From Bifidobacterium saguini DSM 23967 (GTDB lineage Bacteria > Actinomycetota > Actinomycetes > Actinomycetales > Bifidobacteriaceae): a stretch of DNA of 64,000 nucleotides. The notes below the pieces were generated by a model. It was not told the origin of the DNA, made no database searches, and saw nothing but the letters and a program-made list of their open reading frames with translations. The stretch spans positions 285,068 through 349,067 of the forward strand of contig NZ_JGZN01000008.1 in NCBI RefSeq assembly GCF_000741715.1, given 5' to 3'. Each line of letters begins with the position of its first letter. Position 1 is the first letter of the stretch. The position numbers and the translations under genes are program-made. This document shows positions 1-6,554 of this stretch, piece by piece.

Positions 1-256
1 GCCAGCCGATCATCGGCGCCACCTGTCCGGCGATGCGCGGCGGCACGCTCAACCCGAAATCCTTGTAACGCTCGTGCGCCGTGTAGTAGAGAGTGCGCAG
101 CACGTTGCCCGGATATTTGCTGGCCCACACGTCGCGCAGCCGGTACACCATCGGCATATCCGCGTCATCTATCCCCGCGATGCGTGGTATCTGGAAATCC
201 ATGGCGCTCAGCCAGGGCTTGCCTCCCGCAGCGATTACCACATCCTGGCTGGCCAT
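1..256 (-). CDS. Phage portal protein, N-terminal part (cut by window edge)
   Basis: The first 85 residues of a leftward gene are visible; the rest lies left of the window. The start ATG is at 256-254, two bases after the terminase stop. The residues include the run PPRIAGQVAPMIGW, which resembles the N-terminal region of portal proteins of actinobacterial siphophages, where the portal gene follows terL directly. A portal forms the dodecameric ring at the capsid vertex through which terminase pumps DNA. The call rests on gene order plus this short run; a structural neighbour of another kind is possible but less likely. Confidence 0.7.
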   Translation of the reverse strand, partial: MASQDVVIAAGGKPWLSAMDFQIPRIAGIDDADMPMVYRLRDVWASKYPGNVLRTLYYTAHERYKDFGLSVPPRIAGQVAPMIGW

Positions 257-258
257 GT

Positions 259-1698
259 TCACACCATCACTTTCTGCACCCTATCAGGGTCTCGTTTGGT
301 TATGTAGGTTCCATAGAGGGCGAGAGTTACTGCGACCAGCGGGCTGATGTCGATGTCGCTGCCCATCTTGTTCCAGCCGAACGCGCCGGAGGAGCCGATG
401 TTGCGAGTGTTCGCGTTCGCCACGGCCTGAGCCAATGCGGGTGCTTTGGAGTCGGGCAGGTGGGTGAGCTTGCCGTCGCGCAGCATGTCAAGGAGCCGGC
501 CGCAGGCGCGGCCCATGTCGTTGGCGTTCGTGACGATGACCCTGACATGCCGTGACCTGAGTTCGGGCACGAGGCTCATGGCTGGGCTTTGCCCGTCGAT
601 GACCACGCTCGCGGTGCGGGGCCAATGCTTGGCGATGTAGTCCACGGCCCACATGGTGCCCTTGGACTTGGTGGCTTCGAAGCGGCGCAGTTCGACGTGC
701 GCGGTGCCGTCACGGTGGTTAACGGCTCCTCCGATGGCGAGACTGCTGCGGTCGGGGCTCATGTCGAGCGCGTAGCCGACCAGCCCGTTCAGATTCGGGG
801 TATCGGTGGCGGCTTTCGCCCATTGTTCGGGGTCGATGGCGCGCGAGCTCGTGGATTCGTCCCAGATGCCGAGGGCCTCGCGGCGGAAGCTGTCATCGGA
901 CAGCAGGTTGCGCATTCTGAGAATAGCGGTTTCGGACGTTCGTTTCGGATAGCTGGGATTGGCCTTCGCCCACTGCTCGCGGTCATCCGAATCCGCGTCG
1001 GGGTCCGCGGCTAGCTCCACGTACACCATGCCGTCGATTCCAGCGAGCGCGTTGCGGCGTTTCTCCTCGAACGCCTCGCACGGGTCTCCGGGCTTCGGCG
1101 GGTTTCCCAGGAACACGACGAGAGGGTTGGGGCTCACGTTGACGATGGGGATCATGTTGTCGAGGGCGCGCACGGTGAGGATCTGCGCCTCGTCGAACAC
1201 CTCCACGTCCACCGAGTGCAGGCCTCGGCCGAAACCGTTCTCGCGAGCCCCGAACATGATGCGGCTTCCGTTGCGGAACACGATCTCCTGCTGGCCGTTC
1301 GCGCGCCTGATGCGTTCCACGTAACGGCCCAGCAGCTTGTTCTTGGCCAGGTCGCACATGTCAGCGAACGTCTCGTCGCTGGTGCGCGTGTGGTGCGCGG
1401 TCCAGATGACCTTCAATCCCTTGTGGAGTATCGCCATGATGAACATGGCCGTGCCCAGTGTGAACGTCTTGCCGATCTGGCGGCATGAGGAGACCACGGT
1501 GCCGCCCTCGCCGCACGCGTAACGTCCATCCTCACGCTTGCCGAGCATCAGATAGAGGAGCCCCTGCTGCCACAGGTCGTAGTGGATGCCGGCCATGCAC
1601 GCGACCTTGTTCACGCGCGTGAACTCGCTGGATATGATGCCCGAGGGTTGGGTGAGGTGGCGTGCGATCTCAGACAATCGACGCTCCGACATCCGCAC
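259..1698 (-). CDS. terL: Phage terminase large subunit
   Basis: 479 residues, the normal length for a TerL. Near residues 65-78 is a Walker-A-like ATPase motif (SSCRQIGKT) and near 165-172 a Walker B motif (VEVFDEAQ), the packaging ATPase. The C-terminal half has the acidic residues expected of the RNase-H-fold nuclease: ALDMSPDRSS near 310, VVIDGQ near 365, and GSDIDISPLVA near the end. It cuts concatemeric DNA and drives it through the portal. The start overlaps the end of the small-subunit gene by 29 bp and the stop is 2 bp before the portal start, so the three genes are one translationally coupled packaging operon. Confidence 0.93.
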   Translation of the reverse strand: MRMSERRLSEIARHLTQPSGIISSEFTRVNKVACMAGIHYDLWQQGLLYLMLGKREDGRYACGEGGTVVSSCRQIGKTFTLGTAMFIMAILHKGLKVIWTAHHTRTSDETFADMCDLAKNKLLGRYVERIRRANGQQEIVFRNGSRIMFGARENGFGRGLHSVDVEVFDEAQILTVRALDNMIPIVNVSPNPLVVFLGNPPKPGDPCEAFEEKRRNALAGIDGMVYVELAADPDADSDDREQWAKANPSYPKRTSETAILRMRNLLSDDSFRREALGIWDESTSSRAIDPEQWAKAATDTPNLNGLVGYALDMSPDRSSLAIGGAVNHRDGTAHVELRRFEATKSKGTMWAVDYIAKHWPRTASVVIDGQSPAMSLVPELRSRHVRVIVTNANDMGRACGRLLDMLRDGKLTHLPDSKAPALAQAVANANTRNIGSSGAFGWNKMGSDIDISPLVAVTLALYGTYITKRDPDRVQKVMV

Positions 1699-2098
1699 TC
1701 ACCTCCGTCACTTCATCTTCCAGGTCGAGCAGTGAGTCGCCGCCTGCCATGTCGTGGAGCTTCTCGCACACCATGATGTAGCGCGCGCTGATGTTCGATA
1801 TCGCATTCGCCGGGGTCGCCGGATTGTCCATGTATTTCTTCAGCCGGTCGCGCACGTAGCGCAGCTCATCCTCGATGCTGCCGTCCATCATCCGTTCGAA
1901 CTCGCGGCTGCTGAGAGGCTGGGACTCCGATGGTTCGGTCGGTGCCGACGGCTTGCCGGCGTCACGCTTTCCACCGCCGGCCGCATTGGCCTTGCGGCGT
2001 TTCCGGTACGCCTTAGCGCGGCAAGCGCCGGAGCAGTATTTGCTAGGGCTGCCGCGGTGTGACGGCTCGAACTCCCTGCCGCACTCCTCGCACCTCAT
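1670..2098 (-). CDS. Putative phage terminase small subunit (zinc-finger)
   Basis: 142 residues, directly upstream of terL and overlapping it. The N terminus has a CxxC...CxxxC cluster (CEECGREF, then YCSGACRAKAYRKRR), a zinc finger followed by a basic patch suited to DNA binding. The middle is Gly/Ser/Pro rich and the C-terminal half (about 65-120) is helical, with the run ISARYIMVCEKL. Position and size suggest the DNA-recognition (small) subunit of terminase. The sequence does not match a small-subunit family that I can name, so the function is inferred from gene order. Confidence 0.6.
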   Translation of the reverse strand: MRCEECGREFEPSHRGSPSKYCSGACRAKAYRKRRKANAAGGGKRDAGKPSAPTEPSESQPLSSREFERMMDGSIEDELRYVRDRLKKYMDNPATPANAISNISARYIMVCEKLHDMAGGDSLLDLEDEVTEVSADVGASIV

Positions 2099-2215
2099 CG
2101 CAGCCTCCTTATGCCGTCACGCTTCCATGCGTCACGCTTTCCTAAACTCCGGGGAGATATCGGCCCTGCGCCCGAGGGGGCCGTGAGCGGGGTGGGTGGA
2201 GAGCCTCCCCGTGGG

Positions 2216-2557
2216 TCACCAGTCGCCGCTCGTGGTCAATGGCATCGATGTGGGTTTGATGTCGGTGGCGTGACCGTGTTCGATGTGTTGTCTTGCCCAC
2301 TCGACGCTGTGGTTCGAGCGGATACGATTGCACCAGCGGTGTGCGAGGTAGCAGTTGCTGAAACTGTATGGGCTGCCGCCTTTTGACACGGGTATGATCT
2401 CATCGACTTCAGGTGATCCGGGCAGTCCGGCCGGCAATGACTTATCCACGGGCCTGCCGCACAGGTGGCAGGTGTCATAGGCCGCAAGCACGCGGGCCTG
2501 TATCTGCCTGCGCCGGTGGCCGTTGGTTTTGCGTGGGTTGCTACGGTGCTGGTTCAT
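2216..2557 (-). CDS. HNH endonuclease
   Basis: 113 residues from the ATG at 2557, which has a Shine-Dalgarno-like AAGGCGG upstream; a longer reading would run into the tRNA-like genes. CHLCGRPV and a later AHRWCN form the zinc site, and VDEIIPVSKGG followed by FSNCYLAH is the HNH beta-beta-alpha-metal motif, with Glu where the first His is usual. That variant is common in actinophage HNH proteins. HNH genes beside terminase often take part in cos cleavage or packaging. It lies 117 bp upstream of the small-subunit gene. Confidence 0.85.
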   Translation of the reverse strand: MNQHRSNPRKTNGHRRRQIQARVLAAYDTCHLCGRPVDKSLPAGLPGSPEVDEIIPVSKGGSPYSFSNCYLAHRWCNRIRSNHSVEWARQHIEHGHATDIKPTSMPLTTSGDW

Positions 2558-2585
2558 GGGTGCACCGCCTTCCCGGGATATGAGT

Positions 2586-2609
2586 AAGCCCCACACGGTG
2601 GTGGGGCTT
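2586..2609 (-). terminator. Hairpin between phage tRNA genes and HNH gene
   Basis: Perfect 9-bp stem (AAGCCCCAC / GTGGGGCTT) with a 6-base loop, right after the tRNA-like genes on the minus strand. The best T run lies on the plus side, so direction is uncertain; it probably ends or processes the tRNA transcript. Confidence 0.5.
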
Positions 2610-2621
2610 TGAAAGATAGGG

Positions 2622-2719
2622 TGGCTTGGGCGGGATTCGAATCCGCGATGGAGTGGCGGTGTTGCCTCCATATGACGTCATCTCGACGTCATCCTTTCGT
2701 CCTCTCAGGCACGCAAGCC
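2622..2719 (-). tRNA. Class II tRNA-like gene, identity uncertain
   Basis: About 98 bases on the minus strand. Seen: acceptor GGCTTGC paired with CCAAGCC (last pair mismatched), a T-arm GCGGA-TTCGAAT-CCCGC with one mismatch, discriminator A, and a long variable arm with a perfect 6-bp stem (ATGGAG/CTCCAT), which is a class II trait. The anticodon arm is a strong ATGACGT/ACGTCAT stem. Its 7-base loop CGAGATG puts AGA at the anticodon position but lacks the universal U33. It may be a degenerate phage tRNA-Leu or tRNA-Ser, or a tRNA-like decoy. No CCA is encoded. Confidence 0.5.
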
Positions 2720-2722
2720 AAG

Positions 2723-2796
2723 GGCCTCGGGGTGGACTCGAACCACCGACCGATAGGAACGTATCGTATTGCTCTAGCCAGCTGAGCTACCGAAGC
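2723..2796 (-). tRNA. Phage tRNA, tentatively tRNA-Arg(ACG)
   Basis: 74 bases with standard spacing: acceptor GCTTCGG/CCGAGGC (one G-U), D-arm GCTC...GAGC, T-arm GGTGG-TTCGAGT-CCACC. With normal spacing the loop is ATACGTT, anticodon ACG (Arg), but the stem then has a C-C mismatch and T37 is unusual. A stronger alternative helix CGATA-CGTTCC-TATCG covers the same bases. It lies 3 bp from the next tRNA-like gene, inside the prophage. Confidence 0.65.
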
Positions 2797-2960
2797 CGTG
2801 TAGTGGATATGCGAAAGCGCCCGCATCATGTCATCGGCCGGCGTGGAGCCGAACCTCGGTGATGTAGGCGCTTCGTCATCCCCGTACCGTAGGTATGGAA
2901 ATGACCACTGTACACAGTATGTGCGTGACAGTTGCGGTTTGTCAAGTACCGTCGATGGTT

Positions 2961-3242
2961 TTATGCGGCTTGGATGCTGATTCGTCCGCCGAGCGCGTTG
3001 ATGACCTTGAGGATGGTCTGGAAGCTTGGGTTGCCGTCCTTGCTGAGGCTCTTGTAGAGGCTTTCGCGCCCCACGCCGGCCTCCTTGGCGATTTGGCCCA
3101 TGCCGCGGGCCTTGGCCACGTCGCCTATGGCCGCCTGCATGAGTCTGGGGTCTCCGGTCTCCGCCGCGGCGTCGAGGTAGTCGATGATGTCCTGTTCGGT
3201 AGAGAGGTATTCGCTGGCGTCCCAGTCCTTGACGTTTACCAT
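2961..3242 (-). CDS. higA: HigA-type antitoxin
   Basis: 93 residues. The C-terminal two thirds is a helix-turn-helix of the HigA addiction-module family: GQIAKEAGVGRESLYKSLS, then PSFQTILKVINALG. The N terminus carries the linker typical of antitoxins paired with a HigB/RelE killer of the phage Gp49 type. It overlaps the toxin gene by 7 bp and comes second, the inverted toxin-first order of higBA systems. It should bind and neutralize the toxin and repress the operon at the inverted repeat upstream of higB. Confidence 0.9.
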   Translation of the reverse strand: MVNVKDWDASEYLSTEQDIIDYLDAAAETGDPRLMQAAIGDVAKARGMGQIAKEAGVGRESLYKSLSKDGNPSFQTILKVINALGGRISIQAA

Positions 3243-3547
3243 TGGTGCTCCTCCTTGAGTTTTCTGAGCAGATCGTGGGCGTGGTCGATGTCGGATTGCT
3301 GGCCTCGTTTGGTTCCTCCCGCGAGCAGGAGCATGATGATGTCCGCCTTCTGCGCGAAGTAGACGCGGTATCCGGGGCCGAAGTGGTAGCGGAGTTCGGC
3401 GACGCCTTCACCGACCGTGTTGATGTCGCCTACCGGCTTGCCGGCGAGCGCGCATTGTCTGATGCGCGCGATGATCCGGTTTCGGTCCTTGCCGTTCTTC
3501 AGGGCCTTGAGCCAGTCGTCGAATTCGTCGGTGGTTTTGACTTCCAT
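3236..3547 (-). CDS. higB: HigB/RelE-type toxin
   Basis: 103 residues of the phage-derived Gp49/HigB killer family (RelE fold): the N terminus MEVKTTDEFDDWLKAL, the core GEGVAELRYHFGPGYRVYFAQ and the basic C-terminal helix match family patterns. Such toxins cleave mRNA at the ribosome. It is the first gene of a two-gene unit; a perfect inverted repeat lies 3 bases upstream of its ATG. In a prophage it may stabilize the element or act against other phages; that role is inference. Confidence 0.9.
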   Translation of the reverse strand: MEVKTTDEFDDWLKALKNGKDRNRIIARIRQCALAGKPVGDINTVGEGVAELRYHFGPGYRVYFAQKADIIMLLLAGGTKRGQQSDIDHAHDLLRKLKEEHQW

Positions 3548-3550
3548 GCC

Positions 3551-3580
3551 CCTTATTGTATCTTATGGAATACAATAAGG
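3551..3580. promoter_or_regulatory. Operator palindrome of higBA
   Basis: Perfect inverted repeat: 11-base arms CCTTATTGTAT / ATACAATAAGG around an 8-base centre, starting 3 bases upstream of the higB start codon. This is the expected place and form of a HigA autoregulatory operator. Confidence 0.75.
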
Positions 3581-3642
3581 CAAGCCGGCGAACGCCGGTG
3601 CCGGCTCGTGCGCTATCGGAATCTATCGCGTCCTATCGCGTC

Positions 3643-4416
3643 CTATCGCTTTTTCGCCGATTGATGACGCCGGCGTGCACGGTCGTATCCGTCGAACCGG
3701 GTGTGCGCCTGCCATACGTCCCAGATCAGGTAGACGGGCGCGTTGCCGTCATGTTCGACGGGTTGAATGATGCCGCGTTTGGCCCATTGCCGTATGGTCG
3801 CCGCCTTGATGTCGATTCCCCATGGTTCGAGCAGCCGATGCAATTGGGTGGGAGTGCCTTTGACCCCGCTCAGTCTCAGGCGCAGCATGTCGAGCTCGTG
3901 GATGGTTTTAATTTTGTGCGCGGCATGGCAGTGTGGGCATTCGATGTAGCCTCCGGCCAATTCCTGCTCGTCGGCGCGGAGCTCGTGCGAGCAGGCCGGG
4001 CACCAGCCGACCATGCGCGTATCCTCCGGAGGATCCAACAGGTAATCCAAACGTTCCGCCAGCGTGTGCGCGTAGATGGAAAGCTCCTGTCTGGTCCATT
4101 CGTCACCGACGAGCTGGCCGATTCGTGGAAGGTTCAGGATGCCACCCTGCAATAGCGCGGGTGTGTTCATGCCGTGGTGTGCGTGCAGTCCCATGAATCG
4201 GACGAGCTTGCGGGCGAACACGTCGATGTCCTGCTCAAGCTGCCATGCGCCCATGTTCAACGGTGTAGGCGCGACGCTTTTGACTCCATGGGAGCCTCCC
4301 ATGCGAACGCCTATCATGGCCTGCCTGTTCGCTATCAGATCCAATACGGGCCAGCCGTCTTTCAGCGAGCGCAGGTCCTGTTCGAATCGGTTGATGTTGA
4401 TGCTGGTTTTATCCAA
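3643..4416 (-). CDS. Phage protein with zinc ribbon and HTH, function unknown
   Basis: 257 residues. About residues 138-170 hold a zinc ribbon (CPACSHEL...CPHCHAAH). The C-terminal 60 residues look like a DNA-binding domain (TPTQLHRLLEPWGI, then ATIRQWAKRGIIQP, then a tyrosine-rich strand), as in MerR/excisionase-like HTH proteins. The N-terminal half is helical with no recognizable domain. It lies upstream of higBA and downstream of the run of small early genes. A phage transcription regulator is possible; I do not recognize a named family. Confidence 0.8.
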   Translation of the reverse strand: MDKTSININRFEQDLRSLKDGWPVLDLIANRQAMIGVRMGGSHGVKSVAPTPLNMGAWQLEQDIDVFARKLVRFMGLHAHHGMNTPALLQGGILNLPRIGQLVGDEWTRQELSIYAHTLAERLDYLLDPPEDTRMVGWCPACSHELRADEQELAGGYIECPHCHAAHKIKTIHELDMLRLRLSGVKGTPTQLHRLLEPWGIDIKAATIRQWAKRGIIQPVEHDGNAPVYLIWDVWQAHTRFDGYDRARRRHQSAKKR

Positions 4417-4497
4417 GGTTCCTCCGCTCCGCAGGCTATGATGGCTATTGGTTCCTGTTAAGCCCTTTGCTCTCCGGAGTGGAGGGTTTTCTTTTGT

Positions 4498-4692
4498 TCA
4501 GTCGAAGAACGCGGGTGGTTCGATGAATTCGGGCCCGAAGTTCTTCTTCACGGGTTTCCTTGGCTGTGGTGGGTTGCTGATGATGGCTTTCACCTCGGCT
4601 TCGGGTATGCCGAGCAGCCTGACGATCTCGCTGTCCGGAATGTTGCGTTCATGCCAATGACGGACACGTTCCTTCTTGATCTCGCTCGTCAT
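4498..4692 (-). CDS. Small phage protein with HTH-like segment
   Basis: 64 residues from the ATG at 4692, which overlaps the stop of the upstream gene by 4 bp (ATGA). Residues about 5-36 (RVRHWHERNIPDSEIVRLLG) look like a simple helix-turn-helix of the kind found in phage small terminase or regulator proteins; the C terminus is proline rich. No family assigned. Confidence 0.6.
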   Translation of the reverse strand: MTSEIKKERVRHWHERNIPDSEIVRLLGIPEAEVKAIISNPPQPRKPVKKNFGPEFIEPPAFFD

Positions 4693-4961
4693 TGCAGTGC
4701 CTTTCCGGTTTGAGGGTCGAGCATCGTGCAGCTCGCAGTATCCACACGGTCGCCGGTACGCCATTCGACGCACAGGTAATGCACGTCACCTTGGCTCACG
4801 GTTTCGCTCATGATGGTCTGCTGCGGTTGCGTATCCCAGGTGAGGCTCCATAGCGGGAGGCCGATGATGAGCAGCAGCACGAGCGCCACCCCCGTGCAGA
4901 CTATGAGTCCCCACAGTCCAGCGAAATTCTCCATGGTCCAATCCTTGAATGGTTTCCTCAT
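4689..4961 (-). CDS. Small phage membrane protein
   Basis: 90 residues from the ATG at 4961 (4-bp overlap with the previous stop). One strong transmembrane segment about residues 14-38 (LWGLIVCTGVALVLLLIIGL) is followed by a short domain with two cysteines (LCVEWRTGD, ASCTML). Position in the early operon, not near a lysis cassette, argues against a holin. Function unknown. Confidence 0.65.
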   Translation of the reverse strand: MRKPFKDWTMENFAGLWGLIVCTGVALVLLLIIGLPLWSLTWDTQPQQTIMSETVSQGDVHYLCVEWRTGDRVDTASCTMLDPQTGKALQ

Positions 4962-5155
4962 GATTCCCCCAATAGGCTGATGTCGGTTTCCAGGCCGTGA
5001 TGCTCGTACATCCTGTCGGCGAGCGCCTGAATGTCCTCGGTGTCGGTTTCGATGCCGTTGGCCGGGATGATCGCCAGGCTGCACACGTCGAGGGCGTCGG
5101 CGAGCGCGTCGAACAGGTCCTGTCTCTCGTAGATCTTGGCCTCGTGGTCGCTCAT
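4958..5155 (-). CDS. Small phage protein, unknown
   Basis: 65 acidic, helical residues (DLFDALADALDVCSLAI...). It overlaps both neighbours by 4 bp, so it is translated as part of the early operon. No recognizable domain. Confidence 0.6.
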   Translation of the reverse strand: MSDHEAKIYERQDLFDALADALDVCSLAIIPANGIETDTEDIQALADRMYEHHGLETDISLLGES

Positions 5156-5643
5156 GATTTTTGTTCCTTTGAATCCTTCACGCAGGAGTACACGTGATTC
5201 TGCAGGTATTCGAGAACGTGGTCGCGGAGATAGTAAATGTTTCTGCCTATCTTGACGTATTTCGGGCCGATGCCCTTGACGCGCCAGTCATTCAAGGTAT
5301 TGATTGAAATATTCAATTTCTGCGAAATGACCTCCGGACTGTTTAACGGGTCAAGCAGTTCGGCGATGGGAGCGAAAGCCGGATCCATTACGAATCGTTT
5401 TTTCCTTTCAGGGGTGTTCTGGGACCGTGCTGGTTCGTGGGTCTCTTGGGGGAGCTGCCAGTACCATGCGCCTTGGAATTCATGATTAACACTGGTTAGA
5501 CGTAATTCCTTCTTGGCTCTCTTCAGCTGGTCCTTGCTGATGCCATGTTCGGCAGCGGCCTTGGCGATTTCGGAGAACGGAGCCGTTCCGTGTGCTTCGC
5601 GCATGTATGTTTCAAGCCAGCAGACCACATCTTTCCTGTTCAT
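5152..5643 (-). CDS. Phage DNA-binding protein, MerR/excisionase-like HTH
   Basis: 163 residues. The N-terminal 50 residues resemble a winged-helix segment (PFSEIAKAAAEHGISKDQLKRAKKEL), and residues 95-150 form a HTH_17/excisionase-type domain (SPEVISQKLNISINTLNDWRVKGIGPKYVKIGRNIYYLRDHVLEYL). It may be a phage regulator or excisionase. It lies far from the integrase, so a replication or transcription role is as likely. 4-bp overlaps on both sides. Confidence 0.75.
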   Translation of the reverse strand: MNRKDVVCWLETYMREAHGTAPFSEIAKAAAEHGISKDQLKRAKKELRLTSVNHEFQGAWYWQLPQETHEPARSQNTPERKKRFVMDPAFAPIAELLDPLNSPEVISQKLNISINTLNDWRVKGIGPKYVKIGRNIYYLRDHVLEYLQNHVYSCVKDSKEQKS

Positions 5644-5819
5644 GATTTTTGTTCCTTTCTCGCTTTGCGTTCCTTCCGGCGCTTCCGCGTCCAGTAGTCA
5701 GGATCCTTGGCTTTGCGTTCCAAGTATTTGCGGTGGTTGGCGATGGATTCCCGGTCGGCGGCGGTCAATGGCGCGTGGCCGGCTCGGGCCTGTGCGATGA
5801 ACTCGTCAAGGCTGTTCAT
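5640..5819 (-). CDS. Small basic phage protein, unknown
   Basis: 59 residues starting at 5819. The C terminus is very basic (WTRKRRKERKARKEQ), suggesting nucleic-acid binding. It overlaps the upstream stop by 4 bp. No family assigned. Confidence 0.55.
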   Translation of the reverse strand: MNSLDEFIAQARAGHAPLTAADRESIANHRKYLERKAKDPDYWTRKRRKERKARKEQKS

Positions 5820-6016
5820 TCGGTTTCCTCCGTTTCGGCGGGTTCGAGGTCGTTGATGGCGGTCACGATGTCCTCGGTGAGACGTCTCGATGCCTGCCAT
5901 GCGGTTTCGTAGCCGAGGATGAACGCCTCGGGTCTGCTCAACGTGTTGAGGTCCGCGTCCAGTTCGGTGAGCGCGCGTATGGAGCGTTCTCGCGGTGTGG
6001 GGAACACGGTGCTCAT
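5816..6016 (-). CDS. Small acidic phage protein, unknown
   Basis: 66 residues, helical and acidic at the C terminus (AINDLEPAETEETE). 4-bp overlaps with both neighbours place it in the early operon. No recognizable domain. Confidence 0.55.
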   Translation of the reverse strand: MSTVFPTPRERSIRALTELDADLNTLSRPEAFILGYETAWQASRRLTEDIVTAINDLEPAETEETE

Positions 6017-6180
6017 CGTTTCTCCTCCTTCTCCCGGTCTTCTCGCGCCAGCTGGAGCATGATCTCCACGAGCTGCGGGTCGGGTGGTTTCGGCTGATAG
6101 CCTCCGATGGGCTGGCCGTGCCGTTTGCGGTCGCTGCTGGTGATGCGCGTGGAATGCGTGTCATTGGGTTTGCGGGCCAT
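6013..6180 (-). CDS. Small phage protein, unknown
   Basis: 55 residues from the ATG at 6180; the segment QPKPPDPQLVEIMLQLAREDREKEEK suggests an amphipathic helix. Its start lies inside the end of the preceding 40-residue gene. A longer in-frame reading upstream is unlikely because that DNA codes in another frame. Confidence 0.5.
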   Translation of the reverse strand: MARKPNDTHSTRITSSDRKRHGQPIGGYQPKPPDPQLVEIMLQLAREDREKEEKR

Positions 6181-6283
6181 TGGTTTTCTCCTTCGCGAAC
6201 GATTCGAACAGTTGAGGGTCGTACCGGTAGAGCGCCTGGCGGAAGCCAGGCTCCGGCAGAACAGCGTGTACAGGCGGCTCCAT
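6161..6283 (-). CDS. 40-residue phage ORF, unknown
   Basis: MEPPVHAVLPEPGFRQALYR..., 40 residues from the ATG at 6283 to a stop at 6161. This frame has normal codon use and protein-like composition, whereas the overlapping long frame is Arg/Ser/Thr-rich in the way of a shadow. It fills the gap between the 85- and 55-residue genes and overlaps the latter by 20 bp. Confidence 0.45.
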   Translation of the reverse strand: MEPPVHAVLPEPGFRQALYRYDPQLFESFAKEKTNGPQTQ

Positions 6284-6296
6284 GCCTCGGTCTCGC

Positions 6297-6554
6297 TCAT
6301 GCTGATGCTCCTCGATGCGATGCGATGATTTTTCGTTTGGTTTCCGGATCCGTGTACAGGGGCTGGGTGACGCCCTGGTTGCGGGCCTCCTGCATGACCT
6401 CGTTCAACGCGTTGCGATGCCCTTGGCCGCGATGCTCCCAGTACGTGTGGTGCAATCGCCATTGCAGGTCCGGGTCGCCGTCGAGGCAGGGGTTCGCGAT
6501 GAGGAAGTCGGTGAACAGGCCCTCCCGGCACTGCCAGTCCTCCGAAGCGCTCAT
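6297..6554 (-). CDS. Phage protein, unknown
   Basis: 85 residues, rich in aromatic residues and His (DLQWRLHHTYWEHRGQGHRNALNEVMQEA). 4-bp overlap with the replisome-organizer-like gene upstream. No family that I recognize. Confidence 0.6.
   Translation of the reverse strand: MSASEDWQCREGLFTDFLIANPCLDGDPDLQWRLHHTYWEHRGQGHRNALNEVMQEARNQGVTQPLYTDPETKRKIIASHRGASA

Noticed and set aside
2800..2900. A third tRNA in the minus strand after the tRNA-Arg candidate
   Set aside because: A T-arm-like CGAGG-TTCGGCT-CCACG is present with a mismatch, but no matching acceptor 5' strand is found.
3612..3655. Short CTATCGCGTC repeats
   Set aside because: Only two or three short imperfect copies without spacers; not a CRISPR or iteron array.
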